From NCBI RefSeq assembly GCF_003332275.1, contig NZ_QOVA01000008.1, positions 1 through 64,000 of the forward strand: a DNA stretch of 64,000 nucleotides, read 5' to 3'. Position 1 is the stretch's first letter; each line of letters opens with the position of its first letter. This stretch comes from Edaphovirga cremea. GTDB taxonomy: Bacteria; Pseudomonadota; Gammaproteobacteria; Enterobacterales; Enterobacteriaceae. Shown here in pieces: positions 59,160 to 64,000 of the stretch. Both the position numbers and the translations under genes were made by a program. The notes under the pieces were generated by a model. The model saw nothing but the letters and a program-made list of their open reading frames with translations. It searched no databases and was not told the origin of the DNA.

Positions 59160-60185
59160 ATGACAGATTATGATGTAAATAGCCGGCCAGTTACTGCCGA
59201 TGGATATATCAACACCCATTCAGCCGTGCCTTTGAAGCGCATATCCTGGAGTGCGGTAATGGCAGGTGTGATATTATCCATTGTCGCCTATATATTAATT
59301 GCCATGCTTGGTACTGCTATCGGCGCAGGCACTATTGACCCCTTGAAAGAACAGAATCCCCTTGATGGTATTGGCATAGGAGCGGGCATATGGATGATCG
59401 CCAATATGCTTATTTCCTGTGCCATTGGCGGATATGTTGCTGGTCGTCTCGCGCAACGTGAAGGTGCGCTGCATGGTGTATTGATGTGGGGTGTAAATAC
59501 CCTGATCTGCGCCTGGCTGATTGTGGTGGTATTTTCCAGTGCAATCAGTGGCGCAGCGAATATCGCCGGTTCGGGATTGCAAGCTATTGGTAGCGGAATA
59601 TCCAGCATTGCTCCGCGAGCGACGCAAATGGCGAAGGAGAAGTTGCAGGAAAATAATATCAATCTGGATCAGTTACAGAATGAGTTGGAAACCACGCTAC
59701 GCCAAACGGGTAAACCCCAACTGCAGCCAGAAAATCTTCAGGGGCAAGTCCAGTCTGAAGCCAATAATGCGCAGAATCAGGCGCAGGCAACGGCCAACCA
59801 TCCGCAAACGGCAGACACCGATGTAGCCAAATGGCTGCAAGGGGTGATAAGCCGGGGTGATCAAACGCTGCAAGCGGCTGATCGTGATGCCCTGAAAAAT
59901 ATCATTAAAGCCCGTACCGGTAAGACCGATGCAGAAGTTGAACAAATCGTACAGCAAGCTGAAAAAACGTACCAACAGGCTTATCAGAAGTATCAGGAAC
60001 TGAAAGCTGAGGCGGAACAGAAAGCGCGTGAAGCTGCCGATGAAGCGGCTGCCGCAACGGCCAAGGCAAGTTGGTTCAGTTTCTTCCTGCTGATCATTGG
60101 TGGCGTTATCGCCGGTGCCGCCGGTGCGTTGGGTCGTCGTACCCAGCCACACCGTCGCCTGGCAAGCGATCGTCCATTGAAATAG
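59160..60185 (+). CDS. Inner membrane protein with Gln-rich coiled-coil region, 341 aa
   Basis: The start at 59160 follows GAGGGAGTACGTT; upstream ATGs are less likely. Membrane helices at about residues 22-43 (ISWSAVMAGVILSIVAYILIAMLG), 60-85 (IGAGIWMIANMLISCAIGGYVAG) and 95-118 (LMWGVNTLICAWLIVVVFSSAI), and one at the C-terminus (about 302-322, FFLLIIGGVIAGAAGALG). The region between 140 and 300 is polar and helical with heptad-like Gln/Ala/Lys stretches (AEKTYQQAYQKYQELKAEAEQKAREAADEAAAATAK), typical of a coiled coil. The N-terminal three-helix part recalls YrzE/TIGR04086-type proteins. Function unknown. A clear terminator follows. Confidence 0.85.
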   Translation: MTDYDVNSRPVTADGYINTHSAVPLKRISWSAVMAGVILSIVAYILIAMLGTAIGAGTIDPLKEQNPLDGIGIGAGIWMIANMLISCAIGGYVAGRLAQREGALHGVLMWGVNTLICAWLIVVVFSSAISGAANIAGSGLQAIGSGISSIAPRATQMAKEKLQENNINLDQLQNELETTLRQTGKPQLQPENLQGQVQSEANNAQNQAQATANHPQTADTDVAKWLQGVISRGDQTLQAADRDALKNIIKARTGKTDAEVEQIVQQAEKTYQQAYQKYQELKAEAEQKAREAADEAAAATAKASWFSFFLLIIGGVIAGAAGALGRRTQPHRRLASDRPLK

Positions 60186-60200
60186 CAACAACCGATCGAC

Positions 60201-60235
60201 AGCCCCCGTTTTATTTATGCGACGGGGGCTTTTTT
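60201..60235 (+). terminator. Terminator of the coiled-coil membrane protein gene
   Basis: AGCCCCCGT (60201-60209) pairs with ACGGGGGCT (60222-60230), followed by TTTTT (60231-60235). Also serves the convergent GST gene on the other strand (run of A to the left is short). Confidence 0.9.
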
Positions 60236-60253
60236 ATCTCTGATAATCCCGAC

Positions 60254-60961
60254 TTATTCCGGTCTGGCCGGAATGTTCAACCCGCGCTGTACGGCCGGGC
60301 GCGCGAGACCTCGTTCCAGCCATTCGCCCACGCGGGTGAAGCGATCAAACTCAACCAATTCACGTGCTTCGTAGAAGCCGATCAGATTACGCACCCAACC
60401 AAGCAGGGAGATGTCGGCAATGGTGTATTCCGCGCCCATGATCCAATCGCCGCCTTCCAGCCGACGTTCGAGAACACCCAGCAAACGCTGTGACTCCGCC
60501 TGATATCGCTCCAACGGCCGCTTGTCCTCATATTCCCGTCCGGCAAATTTATGGAAAAAACCGAGTTGCCCAAACATTGGCCCGACGGCTGCCATCTGGA
60601 AGAACACCCATTCGATGGTTTCGTAGCGCCTTTCAGGTTGCAAAGGCAGCAATTGCGACGTTTTCTCGGCGAGATACAACAGGATTGCACCGGACTCAAA
60701 CAGTGCAAAAGGTTTACCCTCTGGGCCATTGGGGTCGAGTATTGCCGGTATTTTGCCATTGGGATTCAGCGACAAAAACTCCGGAGTCCAGGTTTCATTC
60801 TTGCCGATATCGATCAAATGCGCCTCATAGGGCAAGCCGATCTCTTCAAGCATAATCGATACTTTTACCCCGTTTGGTGTGGGCAAAGAATAGAGTTGCA
60901 GGCGGTCAGGGTGCTGTGCAGGCCAGCGGGAAGTGATCGGAAATTCAGATTCAGTAAACAT
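60254..60961 (-). CDS. Glutathione S-transferase, nu-class-like (YfcG/YghU group), 235 aa
   Basis: Thioredoxin-fold N-terminal domain (residues 20-105: LQLYSLPTPNGVKVSIMLEEIGLPYE, NPNGKIPAILDP, FALFESGAILLYLAEK) with the cis-Pro (KIPAIL) and ESG motif for glutathione binding, followed by the all-helical C-terminal domain (YTIADISLLGWVRN). The TPNG segment and lack of a Tyr/Cys nucleophile at the first loop are typical of the nu-class, which has disulphide-bond reductase activity (YfcG). Length is that of the YfcG group. Ribosome site AGAGGATTGTT. Confidence 0.9.
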   Translation of the reverse strand: MFTESEFPITSRWPAQHPDRLQLYSLPTPNGVKVSIMLEEIGLPYEAHLIDIGKNETWTPEFLSLNPNGKIPAILDPNGPEGKPFALFESGAILLYLAEKTSQLLPLQPERRYETIEWVFFQMAAVGPMFGQLGFFHKFAGREYEDKRPLERYQAESQRLLGVLERRLEGGDWIMGAEYTIADISLLGWVRNLIGFYEARELVEFDRFTRVGEWLERGLARPAVQRGLNIPARPE

Positions 60962-61391
60962 AACAATCCTCTTGGGGAAAGGTGTGATCGAGTCTGTTAA
61001 ATCAGTCGCGGCGACAAACTGACCATTGCGGTTCTCTTGAAACGGCGGTTATCTGAGACTTCCACCGTTGTTAACGTCTAAGGATAGTATTTAAAGAGAG
61101 AAAATCCGACGTTAAAGGTGCGTTTTGCGCAGATTTCACCTTGGCGGTATTGTCCCCAGGTAGAATGGGAGAGCGAGGGGTTGCAGGTGCAATACGAAAA
61201 TCAATCGACTATGCGAAACGGGGTTTAATTCCTGTTATAGTTGAACCAATAATCTTAGCCAGGTCAGCTTTCGGCAGATTAGCGCTGAACACCCCATCCA
61301 GTGATAGCGATGACAAGACAAGGCGTCGCCAGGTCTGGAAACGGGGCGAGTTGAATATAAATTGGTTGAATATAAATTGCAGGAAGGGTTG
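60962..61391. other. 430-bp intergenic region with 15-bp tandem repeat
   Basis: Divergent promoter region of the GST and the LysR-type genes. Contains the repeat at 61350-61379 and no supported ORF (an 83-codon plus-strand ORF at 61141-61392 lacks homology and a ribosome site). Confidence 0.55.
61350..61379. repeat. Perfect tandem 15-bp repeat next to the LysR gene start
   Basis: GTTGAATATAAATTG occurs twice head to tail (61350-61364, 61365-61379), ending 12 nt before the LysR ATG, directly upstream of its ribosome site. Copy-number change would alter the leader or promoter spacing. Confidence 0.85.
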
Positions 61392-62294
61392 ATGAAACAA
61401 AATTTATCTATCAGATGGGCCTCCTTCAGGGACTTCGAAATAGTAAAGACTCTCATCGAAAAGGGATCTGTCACGCTGGCAGCGGAAATCCTCGGAATAA
61501 GCCAACCGGCGGTAAGTAAAGCAATAGCCAACATTGAAGGTAAGTCAGGGAAAACGCTGTTTCTCAGAGAGAAAGGGAAGTTAATCCCGACCAAAGATGC
61601 GTTATTTGTTTATGAAGAGATCCAGAATATTTTCACGTCGCTCGAAAGGATTGATGACAGCAACTGGAATATTGATTCGAAACAAGTGATCAGAATCATC
61701 ACCACCCCCACTATCGCTTATTCATTTCTTGCCCCCTTAACGGCTAACTATATGAAAGAAAGGGGTAATATCAAAGTGATTTTTTCTGTTGTCAACTCGG
61801 TTGATATGCTGAATGAAATCAGGGAAGGCAGGGCTGACATTGCATTAGGCAATGCAAATATAAACAATAACCTTGCCGATCTTAAGGAATACCCGCTTTT
61901 TAAGTCTAAAATTATCTGCATCCTGCATAAAAACCATGAACTGGCAGACAAAGAAAAGTTAACCATCCATGATCTTAACTACAGAAATTTGATCATGTAC
62001 ACAGCAAGAAACATACTGTCATCCAAACTTAGAAAAATATTTTCGGTTAATGGTGTCGAACCAAACATTATCGCAGAGGTATCCGATTCCATGGCGGCAC
62101 TGCACTTCGTGAGGGAAAATATCGGTATTAGTCTGGTTCCGGAATTTCCGACGTGCAATTTGTTTGATGAAAATATAATTGTGAAGCAAATCGACATGGA
62201 TATTTATGATGAAATGATGCTGCTGGTTTTGAATAATTCACTCAATCCCTACTGCATTGATTATATCGAGTATGTCCAGGGATGGGATAAATAG
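61392..62294 (+). CDS. LysR-family transcriptional regulator, 300 aa
   Basis: ATG at 61392 with AGGAAGGGTTG at correct spacing. N-terminal winged HTH (residues about 8-65: WASFRDFEIVKTLIEKGSVTLAAEILGISQPAVSKAIANIEGKSGKTLFLREKGKL), then the co-inducer domain (about 90-295; VIRIITTPTIAYSFLAPLTANYM, GRADIALGNANINNN). It is convergent with the lyase gene and thus not divergently arranged over a shared operator, but LysR proteins next to single metabolic enzymes often control them. The gene and region are AT-rich relative to the core of the window. Confidence 0.92.
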   Translation: MKQNLSIRWASFRDFEIVKTLIEKGSVTLAAEILGISQPAVSKAIANIEGKSGKTLFLREKGKLIPTKDALFVYEEIQNIFTSLERIDDSNWNIDSKQVIRIITTPTIAYSFLAPLTANYMKERGNIKVIFSVVNSVDMLNEIREGRADIALGNANINNNLADLKEYPLFKSKIICILHKNHELADKEKLTIHDLNYRNLIMYTARNILSSKLRKIFSVNGVEPNIIAEVSDSMAALHFVRENIGISLVPEFPTCNLFDENIIVKQIDMDIYDEMMLLVLNNSLNPYCIDYIEYVQGWDK

Positions 62295-62329
62295 AGTATT
62301 TCAGACTGCTACAGTAATGAAATACTCTA
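62292..62329 (+). terminator. Hairpin at the end of the LysR gene
   Basis: Arms 62292-62303 and 62318-62329 (TAGAGTATTTCA and complement) with a 14-nt loop. The stem starts in the stop codon. A second palindrome ATTGATTAATCAAT overlaps at 62329-62342. T-tract is lacking. Confidence 0.55.
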
Positions 62330-62404
62330 TTGATTAATCAATGAAGTGACGGGCAAGTACTGGAAATAGCCGCGTAACGATCATCCGCAGAACCATCATC
62401 CGCG

Positions 62405-62456
62405 TAACTATCACTATTATAACTATCACCATTGTAACTATCACTATTATAACTAC
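62405..62456. repeat. 15-bp tandem repeat reaching the lyase stop codon
   Basis: Units TAACTATCACTATTA (62405-62419), TAACTATCACCATTG (62420-62434), TAACTATCACTATTA (62435-62449) and the partial TAACTAC (62450-62456). The lyase stop (TAG on minus, 62453-62455) lies in the last partial unit, so repeats form its 3' flank. Confidence 0.85.
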
Positions 62457-63799
62457 AGGCTGGTATTTTTCAGTACAAAGTCAACGCAGTCCTCAGCTTC
62501 ACCAATGTAGCTGGTTTCATCAAGTAGCGTTTCGATGTCGATAGTTATGTTTATATCACCACTAACCAATTGATTTCTAATACAATCAGAAAACGGTGCC
62601 TGCGTCCTGACAGACTCCATGGCCGCTTCGTACAACACATGGTGCGCATCGGAACGCCCTATGTCCCTGGCTAACGCCATCATAATGGACTCGGAAAGAA
62701 TAAGCCCTTTGGTCTTCTTGATGTTTTCAAGCATTTTTTCAGGGTAAACCTGTAGCCCCTCTATCAATTTATATAGATTCTCTGCAACGGATATGCTCAG
62801 AATAGCAACTTCCGGAAGCGTAACATCCATCACATTACTTTCGGCAGCATCACCCTCGTTCATGCGAATCATTGACATCAATGACAGAGGAACGCGCGCC
62901 CTGAGTAATTGGCAAAGCCCGACAATATTTTGCGCATTCTGCGGGTTTCTCTTTTGGGCCATCGTCGAGCTCCCCACTTTCCCGTGGTGGAAATTTTCCT
63001 CTACTTCAGCCAATTCTGTGCGTTGTAAAAATATAATTTCCTGGGCTATTTTTTCTGCCGCGGCAGCAAGCTGCCCGAGCACTGAGACATAATGAGTCAG
63101 AGAATCGCACGATGTTCTCACCGGGATCGGATTGGATTCAAGGCTCAGAATACTCGCCATCGTCTCCTGAACCTGACGACCTTTACCCTCCATCGCCGAA
63201 TAGGTGCCGACCGCCCCGCCCATACTGACAATGAAAGCGTCATGGGTGGCAGCAGCCAATCGTTTATTGATTCGGTGTAATTCCGCATACCAGCCAGCGA
63301 CTTTAAAACCGAAAGTGACAGGAAGGGCATGCTGACCATGTGTTCTGCCTGCTTGTGTGTAACTTTTGGATTGCAAGGCCAAATTTCCAAGTGAAATGAG
63401 TGCCTTATCTATAAACTCACTGATCAGTAGATGACTTTTTCTAAGTTGCAGTACCGCACCAGTATCGAAAATATTCTGGGTGGTCGCTCCCCAGTGTAAA
63501 TACCCGGCAGCCTCCTTACCGCATACCCGCTCAAACTCTTTCAGGACCGGAACAAACGGGTGGCAGGTTTCACGTATCCCCGCCTTAATCCTGTCAAGAT
63601 TAAGCAAATCTGCTTTCCCCGTGGCAAAAATTCTGTCAGCCGCAGAGTGTGGGATCATCTTCAATTCGGCCTGCGCCTGGGCCAATGCAGCTTCTACGTC
63701 AAGCCAAGCCTGAATGGTATTAACATCTGACCAGATATCTTTTGCTTCTAAGTTAAACCAGTGCCCTGTAATGCAGGATTCAAACATGCCAGTGTTCAT
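62453..63799 (-). CDS. Fumarase/aspartase-superfamily lyase (PurB/PcaB-like), 448 aa
   Basis: Start 63799 has the ribosome site CGGAGTGAGCT. All-helical superfamily enzyme: catalytic His in GRTHGQHALPVTFGFKVAGW (His154 region), HWGATTQNIFDTG (about 102-114), and the signature GSSTMAQKRNPQ (276-287) with the catalytic Ser of the flexible loop (Ser277/278) and Lys283-x-Asn285. The THGQHALPVTFGFK and GSS-M--KRNP pattern is nearest to adenylosuccinate lyase and 3-carboxy-cis,cis-muconate cycloisomerase groups; the usual Pro after Met is Ala. Homotetramer, cytosolic. Substrate cannot be assigned; the nearby LysR suggests an inducible catabolic role. Confidence 0.88.
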   Translation of the reverse strand: MNTGMFESCITGHWFNLEAKDIWSDVNTIQAWLDVEAALAQAQAELKMIPHSAADRIFATGKADLLNLDRIKAGIRETCHPFVPVLKEFERVCGKEAAGYLHWGATTQNIFDTGAVLQLRKSHLLISEFIDKALISLGNLALQSKSYTQAGRTHGQHALPVTFGFKVAGWYAELHRINKRLAAATHDAFIVSMGGAVGTYSAMEGKGRQVQETMASILSLESNPIPVRTSCDSLTHYVSVLGQLAAAAEKIAQEIIFLQRTELAEVEENFHHGKVGSSTMAQKRNPQNAQNIVGLCQLLRARVPLSLMSMIRMNEGDAAESNVMDVTLPEVAILSISVAENLYKLIEGLQVYPEKMLENIKKTKGLILSESIMMALARDIGRSDAHHVLYEAAMESVRTQAPFSDCIRNQLVSGDINITIDIETLLDETSYIGEAEDCVDFVLKNTSL

Positions 63800-63919
63800 A
63801 GCTCACTCCGTATTACCAATAGGTTATGTATATATCACCTATTTATTAATATTAGTTATCTCCTGACAGGTCAACGGATTAATCATTTACTTCTGCGATT
63901 TTTTCTTTTTGAGATCATA

Positions 63920-63957
63920 GTCACATGATTTGTATGTTATGTGATCATATCATAAAA
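63920..63957. promoter_or_regulatory. Imperfect dyad with TCACAT/ATGTGA arms upstream of the lyase gene
   Basis: GATCATAGTCACAT and ATGTGATCATATC flank a central 12 nt, about 130 nt before the lyase start and just before the plus-strand start at 63986. Candidate operator for a regulator of one or both flanking transcripts. Confidence 0.4.
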
Positions 63958-63985
63958 GTAATACTATGACATCAGGTGAAACGAC

Positions 63986-64000
63986 ATGCATGAGTTAATG
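63986..64000 (+). CDS. Possible start of a plus-strand gene cut by the window end
   Basis: ATG at 63986 follows AGGTGAAACGAC at normal spacing and reads MHELM before the window stops. No assignment is possible. It would be divergent from the lyase gene. Confidence 0.35.

Noticed and set aside
61141..61392. 83-codon plus-strand ORF before the LysR gene
   Set aside because: No ribosome site, ends within the 15-bp repeat region, no motif.
1..64000. CRISPR arrays, tRNA or rRNA genes, integrons
   Set aside because: No regularly spaced direct repeats of 25-40 bp, no cloverleaf or rRNA-like segments were recognised; the repeats present are short tandem or paralogue-derived.

Overview
The window looks like chromosomal DNA of an enterobacterium, most likely Serratia or a close Yersiniaceae relative. 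The evidence is the gene content (a CDI two-partner secretion locus, chaperone-usher fimbriae with FimB-type recombinases, a subtilisin-type autotransporter), the strong AGGAG ribosome binding sites and the codon use. The genus is inferred from content only. No rRNA, tRNA, CRISPR array or complete insertion sequence was seen. Much of the window is accessory DNA devoted to surface structures, contact-dependent competition and catabolism of an unusual acid.

Region 1 (1-13.4 kb, minus strand) is a contact-dependent growth inhibition operon in the order cdiB, cdiA (3627 aa), cdiI, closed by a terminator at 86-109. The last part of cdiA beyond its VENN motif, together with cdiI, is more AT-rich than the body of the gene, as expected of an exchangeable toxin/immunity module.

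Region 2 (13.4-25.7 kb) is fimbrial. There are two orphan pilin genes, two plus-strand regulators (LuxR-type and IprA/Crp-like), and a minus-strand operon of major pilin, chaperone, usher and two large adhesin-like subunits. Upstream of the major pilin lies a roughly 309-bp segment bounded by inverted copies of TTGGCTCAAA inside longer recombinase-type sites. It carries a good outward promoter next to its right end. In the orientation given here that promoter points away from the pilin, so this reads as a fimS-like phase switch in the OFF state. Two FimB/FimE-like recombinases are encoded divergently beside it.

Region 3 (25.7-30.1 kb) holds small accessory genes: two unknown proteins with a YpfH-like esterase, a pair of overlapping genes that look phage-derived, and a two-gene cluster encoding a probable LolA-fold exported protein with an in-frame 18-bp tandem repeat plus an SRPBCC protein.

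Region 4 (30.5-40.7 kb, plus strand) is a catabolic locus. It has a TRAP transporter, then otnK, otnC, a DeoR regulator, otnI, a BKACE enzyme, a BASS-family transporter, a GlcG/HbpS-like protein and an Asp/Glu-racemase-family protein, ended by a bidirectional terminator. The OtnI/OtnK/OtnC module is known from 2-oxo- and 3-oxo-tetronate degradation. Here the usual dehydrogenase is absent and four other families are appended, so the complete pathway appears undescribed.

Region 5 (40.7-48.3 kb, minus) is a second chaperone-usher operon paralogous to the first, with three tandem adhesin genes. The last adhesin gene is interrupted by two in-frame TGA codons but has no frameshift.

Region 6 (48.3-64 kb) holds a LysR and a LuxR-type regulator, a two-EF-hand mini-protein, a basic amino acid antiporter, an Atm1-type ABC exporter, a subtilisin autotransporter, a membrane protein with a coiled coil, a nu-class-like glutathione S-transferase, and a LysR regulator convergent with a fumarase/PcaB-superfamily lyase.
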